Below, in pieces: positions 1 through 8,145 of a DNA stretch of 16,265 nucleotides. Position numbers and translations under genes: made by a program. The first letter of the stretch is position 1; each line of letters begins with the position of its first letter. Source of the stretch: Thermoplasmata archaeon (GTDB lineage: Archaea; Thermoplasmatota; Thermoplasmata; Thermoplasmatales; Thermoplasmataceae); NCBI GenBank assembly GCA_021850835.1, contig JAJZKS010000011.1, forward strand, positions 1 to 16,265, read 5' to 3'. The notes under the pieces are model-generated. The model ran no database searches and was not told the DNA's origin. It saw nothing but the letters and a program-made list of their open reading frames with translations.

Positions 1-34
1 GCTGAAATTTAAGCCATCTTTTACATATTCCTGT

Positions 35-418
35 GTGAATCTGCACAGAACGCTTTCTTCCATTATGGTCCTTTCAGCCATGTTTCTCGCGATTGGGGGC
101 CTTATACTGAGAATGGAGGGGCTTGTACCGCCAATACTCACATTTTCAACTATTGCGGTCATAATAGTCATACTAGCAATGGCACACTTCATTAACCTTG
201 AAAAAAAGTGGGCCATTCATCTTGGCCTGCTCCTTGGGATATTTTCCATACTGTTCAACCTTACCCAGCCAAGCCACATTAATGCAATAATTCACCCTGT
301 TATGTCTGCTCCTTTCCTTTTGCTGGTGGCTAGCGAAATACTAGGATTCTTCCTGCTTCCTGCTGTATATATTCTAATCTACACAGTCGACTTCGGGAAA
401 ATAACAGGAAAGAACTAA
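35..418 (+). CDS. Small polytopic membrane protein, unknown function (5' end uncertain)
   Basis: I do not recognise this family. The 127 residues are almost entirely hydrophobic and read as about four membrane helices (roughly 7-26, 32-52, 58-78 and 86-118), with a charged LEKKW turn after helix two and a short basic tail (GKITGKN). The GTG at 35 gives the longest form; an ATG at 65 (residue 11) is the alternative. The frame is open all the way to the left edge without a stop, so the true start may lie outside the window. No Shine-Dalgarno is visible before either start. The stop codon overlaps the stop codon of the convergent coiled-coil gene. It is coding by virtue of length and clean membrane topology, but no function can be assigned. 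Confidence 0.6.
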   Translation: MNLHRTLSSIMVLSAMFLAIGGLILRMEGLVPPILTFSTIAVIIVILAMAHFINLEKKWAIHLGLLLGIFSILFNLTQPSHINAIIHPVMSAPFLLLVASEILGFFLLPAVYILIYTVDFGKITGKN

Positions 419-1575
419 GATTTAGGGAAGGAGTCTGCAAATCCGGGGATTCCAAGCAAAGCACATACTGTCTGAGCCCTTTCCCCTAAAAGTGCTAGCC
501 TGGAAGAGATGTAATCCCTGTTCATGGTCTTATCTTCGTCTTCGTTGTTTGTTCCAGACTCGGATATGACCTTTGCAAGTTCTGTGGAAATCTTTGGGGA
601 GAGAATTTCGAGTATTGTGTAGAAAAGGTCTGAGATCTTGAGGTTCGAAATAACGTCAACACTGCGGAGGCTGATCTTGACCAGCCTGAGCTTGTGATCC
701 TTGAGGTACCATAAAGCGGTCCTAATGTGGTTCATCATCTCATTGAGTGCATCCCTGTTAAGATTGCTGTTAAGGGCCGGTTGTGTTGTAAGTGATACCG
801 CCTGAAGGGAGTCCTTATAGTCCACTTCAAGAAATGTGGCACCGTCTGAGACTGATGAGTGGAACTTGAATTCAGAACCTGTTTCCTCGTTCACGAAAGT
901 CACGAACAACTGGTTGTCGGATATGGAAGCCTGAGACATGTAGTATTCATCGAGCTTTTCATAATCAAGAACAGGATCCTTGCTTACCCAGGCCTTGGCA
1001 TACCTTACTGGAAGCTTTAGGCCCTTGACCAGTGTACCGCCTTCGAGCCTATTCTTTAGGAACTCCACTTCCGAAGCATTGAGAATGAACTCATATTCCA
1101 CTTCCTTCTGGCAGACAGACCTGTATCTAGCTTCATATCCGCCTTCAATGTATTTTGCATTTATTTCGGTCTCAATGGAATCTATTGGATCCCGGGAAAG
1201 GAATGTCTCAAGGGAACGAACGCTCTTTGCCTTGTATGCTTCAATTTCAGCTTCCTTTTCTGCTATATCTTTGGACAGGAAATCAGAAAGCGCTGCCTCA
1301 TATGTCTCAAGGGTAGAACCTGCATAGTTTAGGATGGAATCGTTGTACACCTTGAAAGCCTCAAAATTTTCCTCTTTGGTATATGATTCCAGTACTGCCC
1401 TGACATCATCAAGTATCCTTTTTTCTCGCTTCATATGGGCTTCTTTCCTGGCCTGGAGGTCCTGGAGCTCCATCTTGCAGTCGTTGACCCTGTCCGCGTT
1501 AAGCACAGCTTCTTCTAGTTCAGTGAAAACCTGCTTCAGGAGCCTCGTTACATCAGAATTGGAATTTTCAGGCAT
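415..1575 (-). CDS. Coiled-coil protein of unknown function
   Basis: A 386-residue soluble-looking protein with no signal peptide or membrane helix. Residues about 8-75 and 85-135 are strongly charged, heptad-like helices rich in Glu, Lys and Leu, consistent with coiled coil. The middle (about 140-250) is mixed alpha/beta with alternating hydrophobic runs, and the C-terminal third is helical with a low-complexity acidic linker (NNEDEDK) before the last helices. No nucleotide-binding or catalytic motif is visible. The ATG at 1575 follows an A/T-rich box (1604-1612) by about 33 bases, leaving only a short leader. It is divergent from the membrane protein/APC permease unit, so the two share an 86-bp promoter region. 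The stop overlaps that of the convergent gene by 4 bases. A cytoskeletal, SMC-like or secretion-accessory role would be a guess. Confidence 0.75.
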   Translation of the reverse strand: MPENSNSDVTRLLKQVFTELEEAVLNADRVNDCKMELQDLQARKEAHMKREKRILDDVRAVLESYTKEENFEAFKVYNDSILNYAGSTLETYEAALSDFLSKDIAEKEAEIEAYKAKSVRSLETFLSRDPIDSIETEINAKYIEGGYEARYRSVCQKEVEYEFILNASEVEFLKNRLEGGTLVKGLKLPVRYAKAWVSKDPVLDYEKLDEYYMSQASISDNQLFVTFVNEETGSEFKFHSSVSDGATFLEVDYKDSLQAVSLTTQPALNSNLNRDALNEMMNHIRTALWYLKDHKLRLVKISLRSVDVISNLKISDLFYTILEILSPKISTELAKVISESGTNNEDEDKTMNRDYISSRLALLGERAQTVCALLGIPGFADSFPKS

Positions 1576-1603
1576 AATAATGGAAATCCTTAATCCGTTC
1601 CCG

Positions 1604-1640
1604 TTAAAAATTATTTCTCAGATTTTGCAGTAAATATATA
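1604..1640. promoter_or_regulatory. Divergent promoter region with two TATA-like boxes
   Basis: On the plus strand TAAATATATA at 1631-1640 is centred about 26 bases before the TTG start at 1662, the archaeal TATA-to-start distance expected for a leaderless transcript. On the minus strand AATTTTTAA at 1604-1612 lies about 33 bases before the ATG at 1575, giving a leader of about 7 bases. The assignment rests on sequence and spacing only. Confidence 0.6.
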
Positions 1641-1661
1641 TCCGGATCCAGTCTCTAACCA

Positions 1662-2162
1662 TTGAGAAACTTGGAAGAGAGCAACAAATCTGGAAACGAG
1701 AATTATAAATTGCTTCTTGAAAAACTCAAACTTGATCTCAAGACCACCATGGCGCTTGCAAAGGGCAGCGAAACCTACCAGGGTACCCTGAAAAGTGAAA
1801 TACTGGAAACCCCGGACCCTGAAATAAGGGCGTTTGTAGACCTTATTTCCTCCGGCAGGAGGAGAAAACCAAGAAAACTCCTTATTGTGGCTGCAGGGCA
1901 GATGGCATTCTCGGCTATCCTTTTATTCCTGGGTCTTGTGCTGATATTCCCAACTTTCTTCTACTATGCCAACCCAGAAGTGATCTTAAATTACTTTGGA
2001 TCTTATATTGTGTCAGTGCCTCCAGGCTCCATTGAGTCCACAATTATCCTGGCAATAGATTTCATAATATCTGTCATAATGCTTCTGTCCGCTTTCCAGA
2101 TCATCAGGTATGCCGCCGACAACATGAAGGAAGCGGGCCTTACCGTGACTGATGCCAATTGA
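1662..2162 (+). CDS. Two-helix membrane protein coupled to the APC permease
   Basis: A 166-residue protein: a charged, helical cytoplasmic N-terminus (1-66), a basic GRRRKPRK stop-transfer-like cluster (65-72), a first membrane helix (about 72-101), an external-looking loop of about 25 residues with a VPPGS turn, a second helix (about 126-150) and a short polar tail. The family is not recognised. The TTG start at 1662 is chosen because a TATA-like box sits 26 bases upstream and the next in-frame ATG is only at residue 30, which would remove much of the charged N-terminus. Its stop overlaps the TTG start of the APC permease in the 4-base string TTGA, implying translational coupling. An accessory subunit or regulator of that permease is the likely role, by context only. 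Confidence 0.75.
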   Translation: MRNLEESNKSGNENYKLLLEKLKLDLKTTMALAKGSETYQGTLKSEILETPDPEIRAFVDLISSGRRRKPRKLLIVAAGQMAFSAILLFLGLVLIFPTFFYYANPEVILNYFGSYIVSVPPGSIESTIILAIDFIISVIMLLSAFQIIRYAADNMKEAGLTVTDAN

Positions 2163-4006
2163 AAGTCAGCCAGAGAACAACAAATTCTATTGTTAAAGCC
2201 TTCAAGCTTATCACTGCAATAGTGGGGGCCCTTTTCATTTTCATCTCCATTACAATGATATACGCTATTTTTGTGCATTATGGAAGCCCGTCGACCGCAA
2301 GGTTCTCAGGAAACACAGAGATCATTGCTTCAATCGCTTCAATAGTCACAGGAATAACTCTTATCTCCATTGCGCCCGAGTCTTTCAGGGTGAAATTCAG
2401 AAGGCCGCCATTCAGGCCTCAGATGAAGCCTACCTATGGGTTCTTGACACTCCTTGCCATAGGCGTAGGAGCCACCATAGGTTCCCCGCTGTTCATTATT
2501 CTCCCCGTCAACATTGTTCAGTATGCATTTGTATCGGCTGTATCACTTGTTATAGCCGGTACACTTTCCTACCTTATTTCTCGCATTTATTCAGGAATGT
2601 ACAGGTATTCCGTTCAAAATAATGTTGAAGTGGTTGGCGGACCGGGATTTGTAAAGATGGTAACCCGGGAGAAATCTCTAAGGTATTTCATTTCCAGGTT
2701 CTCCATGTGGATAGCCAATACTTCTCTTGCGGCATTTTCAGCAATCTTTCTGTTCACATTCGCATTTTCGACTTTACCGACATTACTTTCAGGGCTGGGC
2801 CTACCGGAGATATGGGTTTCCGCCACGGTTTCACTCATCATGGGCCTCTTTGGAATCTGGTTCGTCATAAACGCATTCTTTGAGAGGAGGTATCTCAAGG
2901 CAATTGGCTACGCCCAGATAGTCATGATCGTTGTCATCGTGATCTTAATCCTGTACCAGGGCGTTTCACTGGGCGTTGCAGGAAGCTGGAATTTCTCTGG
3001 CTTTTTCTCGCAGGGAAGAGGAAATATACCCTTTGAAATACTTGAAAACACCGGTTTTCTCTTCATTTTATTTTTCGGCTTCCAGGAAATTCAGGCCATG
3101 GTTAGGGAGTCAATGGATACCTCTGAGATCCCTGTAATAACAAGGCTGTTCCACCTCAAGCCAATGCCCAAGGAGAAATACTTGACTTTATCTATGCAGG
3201 CAACAGTTCTTTTGTCACTTATTTTGATGATATTCAATGCATTGACCATCTACGCAGTACATCCAAACCTTGGTGCCCTGAGTTCATCCACTATCCCTGC
3301 CCTTTATGTTGTATCGACATTTCTTGGCCCAAGATTCCAGATCGTAACTATTACTGCTTTCCTCCTGTCCACAATAACGACATTCGTTCCTGCATTCATT
3401 GCTGCATCCAGACATCTCCGGTCCCTTGCTGAGGAGGGATTTTTCCCCAGAGCGGTAAAGAATTCTTCATGGATCTTCACCGTTGTCGTCATCATGGTGC
3501 TTTCACTGACGCAACCAGACTTCCTTGTGAACATAACAGATTTCATGGTCCTCATTGCTCTTGGAATGATTTCGCTTTCACCCATCTGGCTCAGGAAGAT
3601 TACCGGCAAAATCTCCAAGAGGACGGCTGCTACATCTCTTGCTGCCTCCACAATTTGTTTTCTAGTTGACCTTCTGCTGTTTCCGCAGAACCCAAATGTT
3701 GTCCTTCTCGGCGTAGTCGCCATTATTCTGAGCTTCATGATGTATGACATAATATCCACAGGAACAATCGGGCTCCAGGTATTCGTAATATTTTTTGACC
3801 TCGCAGGCTTCATGATGGTAAGTGCATTTCCCACGGAGATAACGCTTGCATTGCCTGCATTCCTCCAGTCAATAACAGGAAGGACAATAATACCTGATTA
3901 TGACCTAAGGATCCTGCTGCTTATCGGGGCATTTACTGTGTTCATCAATGTATTCATGGATGTTTTTGTCATTGAAAGAACCGACTATACAAAGAAACTC
4001 TCTTGA
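2159..4006 (+). CDS. APC-superfamily amino acid/polyamine permease with N-terminal two-helix extension
   Basis: A 615-residue cytoplasmic-membrane transporter. From about residue 92 it follows the amino acid-polyamine-organocation fold: TM1 carries the broken-helix motif GVGATIGS (102-109), the unwound segment that binds the substrate's alpha-carboxyl and amino groups in this superfamily. Further hydrophobic segments continue to the C-terminus, in excess of the usual 12. Before the core lies an extra pair of helices (about 17-40 and 55-73) followed by a basic, proline-rich linker (VKFRRPPFRPQMKP). The substrate cannot be read from sequence; amino acids are most likely. The TTG start overlaps the stop of the preceding two-helix protein. 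The stop TGA directly abuts the stop of the convergent SLOG-type gene. APC membership is confident; the start codon is less certain. Confidence 0.88.
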   Translation: MKVSQRTTNSIVKAFKLITAIVGALFIFISITMIYAIFVHYGSPSTARFSGNTEIIASIASIVTGITLISIAPESFRVKFRRPPFRPQMKPTYGFLTLLAIGVGATIGSPLFIILPVNIVQYAFVSAVSLVIAGTLSYLISRIYSGMYRYSVQNNVEVVGGPGFVKMVTREKSLRYFISRFSMWIANTSLAAFSAIFLFTFAFSTLPTLLSGLGLPEIWVSATVSLIMGLFGIWFVINAFFERRYLKAIGYAQIVMIVVIVILILYQGVSLGVAGSWNFSGFFSQGRGNIPFEILENTGFLFILFFGFQEIQAMVRESMDTSEIPVITRLFHLKPMPKEKYLTLSMQATVLLSLILMIFNALTIYAVHPNLGALSSSTIPALYVVSTFLGPRFQIVTITAFLLSTITTFVPAFIAASRHLRSLAEEGFFPRAVKNSSWIFTVVVIMVLSLTQPDFLVNITDFMVLIALGMISLSPIWLRKITGKISKRTAATSLAASTICFLVDLLLFPQNPNVVLLGVVAIILSFMMYDIISTGTIGLQVFVIFFDLAGFMMVSAFPTEITLALPAFLQSITGRTIIPDYDLRILLLIGAFTVFINVFMDVFVIERTDYTKKLS

Positions 4007-4519
4007 TCAGGTTCCAGGCAGCCTCCAGCCTGACTTTACTCTCTCCCTCAATTTAGATGCCTCTTCCAGGGCAATATCTACTGCTTCTTTTGGAGAGTTT
4101 GTCCGGAAAACCATCCCATCCTCCGGTTTCCTTCTTTCAAGGGGGAGCTCACCTAGAATTATGACTGACTTGCCCTCAGAAAGGGCAAATGTCGCTTCAG
4201 AAAGGGTACCCGTGGAGCCGTCCACCGATATAAGAGATTCAGATGCCCTTACAATGAGGACATTTCTTGCAAACCCCAGTCCTGTGGGCATTTTCACTGT
4301 GAGGTAGCCGTTTCCTGTGGACATATCCATTGCAGGCAGGATTCCCACTATAATGCCATGGGCACCTTTTACGCCCTGTGCAACCCACTCCATGACTCCG
4401 GTGGTGCCACCGCAGAATACGGTTGCCTTGCTTTCCGCAAGCAATCTGCCCAGTTCTATCGAAATGGCCCGGTATTTTTCATCCGCCTTGCCACCACCAA
4501 TTACGCCGATGTTGTACAT
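4007..4519 (-). CDS. TIGR00725-like SLOG/LOG-fold nucleotide-binding protein
   Basis: A 170-residue Rossmann-like protein of the SLOG superfamily (DprA/LOG/Moco-carrier relatives), closest in pattern to the TIGR00725 family. It shows the N-terminal loop IGVIGGG (4-10), the second glycine loop CGGTTGVME (36-44), FARN (83-86) matching the Arg of this fold, and GSTGTLSE (101-108), which corresponds to the LOG catalytic PGGxGTxxE with the first Pro-Gly-Gly altered but the Thr and Glu kept. The family is thought to bind a nucleotide or nucleotide-derived ligand; the biochemical role is unknown, so annotation as a lysine decarboxylase, still seen in databases, should be avoided. It lies 20 bases after the DUF1028 gene, with GGAGG (4532-4536) 12 bases before its ATG, somewhat far for a Shine-Dalgarno. 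It is probably co-transcribed with DUF1028. Confidence 0.85.
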   Translation of the reverse strand: MYNIGVIGGGKADEKYRAISIELGRLLAESKATVFCGGTTGVMEWVAQGVKGAHGIIVGILPAMDMSTGNGYLTVKMPTGLGFARNVLIVRASESLISVDGSTGTLSEATFALSEGKSVIILGELPLERRKPEDGMVFRTNSPKEAVDIALEEASKLRERVKSGWRLPGT

Positions 4520-4539
4520 TCTAGAATGAGGCCTCCAGG

Positions 4540-5328
4540 TCAGAGCCCTGATGTGAGTATCTTCAATGAGTGTTTGCCAATCTTCCCATCCTTTAAGTTG
4601 AATTCAACATTTCTTGCTTCTGCGAGCTTCTCAAGGCTTTCAAATCCATTTTCCCGGATAACTCTGTCAAGCTGTTCCCTGTGGTCTTTAATGTCAACGA
4701 ACTCGTTTTCGAAGAATGTAGCCATCCAGACGGCCATGATTCTCCTCAGTTCAGGGAGAGGTTCTTTTGCATCCTCAACCCGTATATCCATGTAGACATC
4801 AGAACCCTCCTCGAAATGTTCATCCTCCGAGACTACCAGGATGCAGGCACTCTGCCTTCCCCGCCTGTCTCCTCCCTGCTTCTCAGCAGCGAACAAGGCT
4901 GCCAGTATGCGATCTTCCAGTTTTCCATCCCTGGACATTTCCTGAGACATGCCTTCCAGTACTGACGGCCCGGCAAGGATATTGCCCTCTACAGAAAAGT
5001 TACTGCCAAGAATATGCCCCGCATAATCTATGCAGTCTGAGCCGGTGAATGCAAAGGGCATCCCTTTGGAATCCACAGCTGCAACCTGGCGCTTGGAAGC
5101 CATGCTGTCTTTGGACGTTAGCATCTGTATGGTCTCCTTTGAATTGTGAGACATAAGGAGTTCAAGGCCCTGTGGGCCATAAGAGTAATTGGCATAAGAC
5201 TGGGTCGCAATGCAGCCTACACCGGCTTTTGCCCACGGCACCACTGATCCAACTGAGAGAAAACGGCTTGCCACACCCACTCCCCATTTCTTTTCCTTTT
5301 GGTCATAAGCTACAACAGAAAATGTCAC
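4540..5328 (-). CDS. DUF1028 family, Ntn-hydrolase-like protein
   Basis: Recognised from its N-terminal half: TFSVVAYD, then GVGVASRFLSVGSVVPWAKAG, then ATQSYAN and YGPQGLELL, all hallmarks of the DUF1028 family (PF06267), predicted to have the Ntn-hydrolase fold. A central GNILAGPSVLEGM and the GGDRRGRQSACILV stretch are also family-typical. The activity is unknown in the family; an amidohydrolase/peptidase-like role is inference. I prefer the GTG at 5328 over the in-frame TTG at 5334 because family members normally begin MTFSIVA and an A/T-rich box (5354-5361) is about 26-30 bases upstream. The longer form would be 264 residues. There is no signal peptide, so it is cytoplasmic. It lies between the ectodomain gene (26-base gap) and the SLOG gene, on the same strand. 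Confidence 0.9.
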   Translation of the reverse strand: MTFSVVAYDQKEKKWGVGVASRFLSVGSVVPWAKAGVGCIATQSYANYSYGPQGLELLMSHNSKETIQMLTSKDSMASKRQVAAVDSKGMPFAFTGSDCIDYAGHILGSNFSVEGNILAGPSVLEGMSQEMSRDGKLEDRILAALFAAEKQGGDRRGRQSACILVVSEDEHFEEGSDVYMDIRVEDAKEPLPELRRIMAVWMATFFENEFVDIKDHREQLDRVIRENGFESLEKLAEARNVEFNLKDGKIGKHSLKILTSGL

Positions 5329-5354
5329 GTTCAAAAAAATGGAAAGGAGGGTGA

Positions 5355-6701
5355 TTAATTTTTCCTTTCTTCACCAGTCTTTTCAGGTATTTCTTTGTGG
5401 ATCAGTGAAGGAGGCACCTCCTTTGGGATTGCTTTGAGTTTCTTCCTTATCTTTCTTGACCTTGCTGACACTGCTATAAGTGCGATAATCAGCACAAGTA
5501 TGAGCAGAAGTACGCCAATATTCAGGGGCGTGAAAGTGAAGTTCGAGGTGAATTGCTGAATAACTGTTGGCGAAACTGTTTCATTGAAATTGTACGTGCT
5601 GTAAAACTGCTCCCGGGTATTGTTCAGATGCCACTGCGCTACAAGTTGTGCAGGATAAGATATGGTCTGCGCGGAAGAACTCACATCAACCAGATAAGTA
5701 ACGGTAATCTTCTGCCCAGGCTTGAGCTCAGCCAGTGTGAAATTGTTTGCAGTGAGTGCACCAAGCGGGTTTGACGATGATATATGTATTGAGATGACGC
5801 TGGGTGAGAGCAGGTGTACATTCAAATCCAGTAACGTCTTGTTTCCAGTATTGGTTATGTTAAATGTTTCAAGAAGCTTGGTTGCGCCACTTGTTAATGT
5901 GGGTGTAGAGCTGGAGATCTTGAGAGAGCCATAATTGTGTATGTAAATTGGAATAGACACTGGCTGGGAACCCATCTGGAAATCAAGCAGGCTTTGCCCG
6001 GTAACATTGTGCACATCCAGAAGGAAAGTGTAATTTGCAACTGTTCCAGACGGCAGATATGCGACTCTGTATGCTCCTGTCAGGACAGTGAAGTCACTGG
6101 AGGAAAGGGAGAACTGAATGTTCTTTCCCGGACCGGCACCAGTATTTGAAACAACGGCAGTGAACTGTATAAATTTCTCTCCCTGGTATATTACAGGCGG
6201 GTTTGTGAAATAGTTCACGAGCGTAAGCTGAGGAGTGCCTAGTAATGAGACAGTAACCGGCATATTCATTGTACCGGGAACCCCGCTTGCATTAACTGAA
6301 AGTTCCACTTCATAAACGCCCTGGGCTGCATCGGATGCCACATTCACAAGCTGATATACCGTGAGGCTTTCACCTGCTATTACGTGGCTGAAGTTGTAAT
6401 AATCCCTCTGATATGTGTTAGGCCCGGTTATGTAACTATAACTGAATGGGGAATTGCTGTAATAGCTCAGATTGATGGATGCGTTAAGATATGTGAAGTT
6501 TTCCAGGGAAGTAAACTGCACAAAGAGTGGTGTGTAATTGGAGCCTGGAGATACAAGCAGTGTGCTGTTCTCGCTGTACCAGTAGGTATTTGTTACCGCA
6601 AGCGGTGAAGGGGCCTGGGCATGCGAAGGTGCCAGAAGTCCTAATGACCCCACAATAGCAAGCAATACAAGTGCAGAAACAAAAATTCTGTTTTTATTCA
6701 T
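5355..6701 (-). CDS. Secreted, C-terminally anchored COG1361/NEW3-like surface protein
   Basis: About 448 residues with a clear Sec signal peptide (MNKNRIF, hydrophobic core, SHAQA cleavage-like site), a Ser/Thr/Asn/Tyr-rich extracellular region, one C-terminal membrane helix (LLLILVLIIALIAV) and a basic, Pro/Glu-rich cytoplasmic tail. The ectodomain contains beta-sandwich hallmarks of the COG1361 'S-layer domain'/NEW3 group: VSNTGAGPGKNIQFSLSS in the middle and ITNTGNKTLLDLNVHLLSP further on, each followed by a G-rich linker and a VTYLVDV-like strand. I count 15 N-x-S/T sequons outside the membrane. The ATG at 6701 is preferred because GGTGA lies 5 bases upstream; a GTG at 6710 would add three residues. 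Its 5' end overlaps the MFS stop, so it is read from the same transcript. It probably works on the outer face with the MFS pump (inference). Confidence 0.88.
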   Translation of the reverse strand: MNKNRIFVSALVLLAIVGSLGLLAPSHAQAPSPLAVTNTYWYSENSTLLVSPGSNYTPLFVQFTSLENFTYLNASINLSYYSNSPFSYSYITGPNTYQRDYYNFSHVIAGESLTVYQLVNVASDAAQGVYEVELSVNASGVPGTMNMPVTVSLLGTPQLTLVNYFTNPPVIYQGEKFIQFTAVVSNTGAGPGKNIQFSLSSSDFTVLTGAYRVAYLPSGTVANYTFLLDVHNVTGQSLLDFQMGSQPVSIPIYIHNYGSLKISSSTPTLTSGATKLLETFNITNTGNKTLLDLNVHLLSPSVISIHISSSNPLGALTANNFTLAELKPGQKITVTYLVDVSSSAQTISYPAQLVAQWHLNNTREQFYSTYNFNETVSPTVIQQFTSNFTFTPLNIGVLLLILVLIIALIAVSARSRKIRKKLKAIPKEVPPSLIHKEIPEKTGEERKN

Positions 6702-8145
6702 ACTTTTCACCTTTCTTCTTTCCTAAGATTTCATTTTTCATGAACAATGTCAAACCCACCATTATGGCAAGAAAACAGAGCCCGACGATGTAGATGTAAT
6801 CAAATGCCTGGCTGGAAGGGAACGATTCAAAAACCGGGAAGTACGGCAACCCACCAACGGGATAATTGAAAGTCCCCAGCAGGACAGGGATTACATAAGT
6901 TGTCTCAAGGACTCCGCCTATGGCTGGAGCTATTGCGGAACCAATATTCCTGAATACCACGTTCATGCCTGTGGAGACCCCTGCATCCTTTTGGGGAGTC
7001 GAAACAAGCAGAATATTTATGACTCCAACAAAAACAAATGAGAGGCTGATTCCCAGCAGTGTTGTGTCTTCAAGGATGGATATGGAAGTCTGCCTGTTGA
7101 ACAGCAGAGCTATGTAAGACATGAAGAGTACTATGCCGCCTATGAGGATAGTAACTTTTGGGCCACGCGTATTTGTTACCCTGGCTGAAAGGGGGGCAAA
7201 TATCATTGAGGCAATGGCTGCCGGAAGCATAACAAGGCCCGAATTGAAAATTGACATTCCAAACCCTGCAGGGATAGGATCCTGCAGAAGTACAGGTACA
7301 GTATAGAATAGGAAGAACATGCCCGACATGGCAAAGAGGCCCGCCACATTGGCAAGGAAAATATTCCTAATCTTGAGAAGTTCTATGCTGATGAAGGGCA
7401 TTTTCACCCTTTTTTCTATTGAAATAAATGCCACAAGGCTTATGAAAGACAGGAGGAACGATCCAAGGATTGCCGTTGAAGTCCAGCCCCAGTACTGGCC
7501 TTCCGATAGCCCCAGTATGAGCAATATCACCGATATGGAGAGTGTGGCAATACCAGCGAAATCTATGGTTTCCTTCCTCTTGTACGGGCTTTCCTTGACT
7601 ACTATGATTGCGGAAATCAGAAGGGCAATGGCCACAGGTATTGCGGAATGGTATGACCATTGCCACCCATAATACTGAGTTATATAGGCTCCAGCAACTA
7701 GGCCAATTGCTGCCCCTCCTGTGAAAGTAGAACTTATGATTCCCTGAGCTAATGCCAGTTTTTCCTTTGGCACTTCATCATTTAAAAGTGCATAGGCAAC
7801 CGGAAACATTCCCATGCCAAGTCCCTGGATTGTCCTCACAAGTATGAACTGGCTCAGGCTTGTGGCAAAACCCCCAAGCGCAACCGCAAGGGTGTAAACG
7901 CCTGCGAGGATGATGAATATCTTCTTCTTTCCGTATATATCGGCAAGCCTGCCGAAAATAGCCGCAGAGACTGTCCCGGCCAGTATGTAAGCAGTGATTA
8001 CCCAAGATAAGCTGTCATAATTGGTATCAAAATCCTTGACGAGAATGGGCAAAGCCGGTGTTACCATTGTTTCCACATAGGTGATTAGGATGCCCATCAT
8101 GGCCATGATTCCTATGGTCAGTTTTGCATTTCTTGTGAATGCCAT
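6694..8145 (-). CDS. MFS multidrug-type exporter, DHA2 (14-helix) family
   Basis: A 483-residue proton-coupled exporter of the major facilitator superfamily. MFS motif A is clear in the loop between helices 2 and 3: GRLADIYGKKKIF at about 65-77. An R-x-x-Q-G-x-G motif B (RTIQGLGMGMFP, about 108-119) follows, and a motif C-like GGAAIGLVAGAYI in helix 5 marks antiporters. The length, opening sequence (TYVETMVTPALPIL) and 14 hydrophobic segments fit DHA2. The substrate is unknown; a drug, dye, lipid or organic acid are all possible. The ATG at 8145 has a near-perfect Shine-Dalgarno (AAGGAGGTGA, 8150-8159) embedded in the end of the PadR gene, which it overlaps by 28 bases. Downstream it overlaps the surface-protein gene. 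The operon context with a PadR regulator supports an inducible efflux role. Confidence 0.93.
   Translation of the reverse strand: MAFTRNAKLTIGIMAMMGILITYVETMVTPALPILVKDFDTNYDSLSWVITAYILAGTVSAAIFGRLADIYGKKKIFIILAGVYTLAVALGGFATSLSQFILVRTIQGLGMGMFPVAYALLNDEVPKEKLALAQGIISSTFTGGAAIGLVAGAYITQYYGWQWSYHSAIPVAIALLISAIIVVKESPYKRKETIDFAGIATLSISVILLILGLSEGQYWGWTSTAILGSFLLSFISLVAFISIEKRVKMPFISIELLKIRNIFLANVAGLFAMSGMFFLFYTVPVLLQDPIPAGFGMSIFNSGLVMLPAAIASMIFAPLSARVTNTRGPKVTILIGGIVLFMSYIALLFNRQTSISILEDTTLLGISLSFVFVGVINILLVSTPQKDAGVSTGMNVVFRNIGSAIAPAIGGVLETTYVIPVLLGTFNYPVGGLPYFPVFESFPSSQAFDYIYIVGLCFLAIMVGLTLFMKNEILGKKKGEKYE

Noticed and set aside
3304..3834. A 176-codon open frame antisense to the APC permease
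   Set aside because: The opposite strand has convincing permease sequence; the antisense product has no recognisable domain and is a reading-frame shadow.
4007..4519. Annotation as lysine decarboxylase
   Set aside because: The fold is SLOG/LOG-like; no PLP site exists and the decarboxylase label is a historical error for this group.
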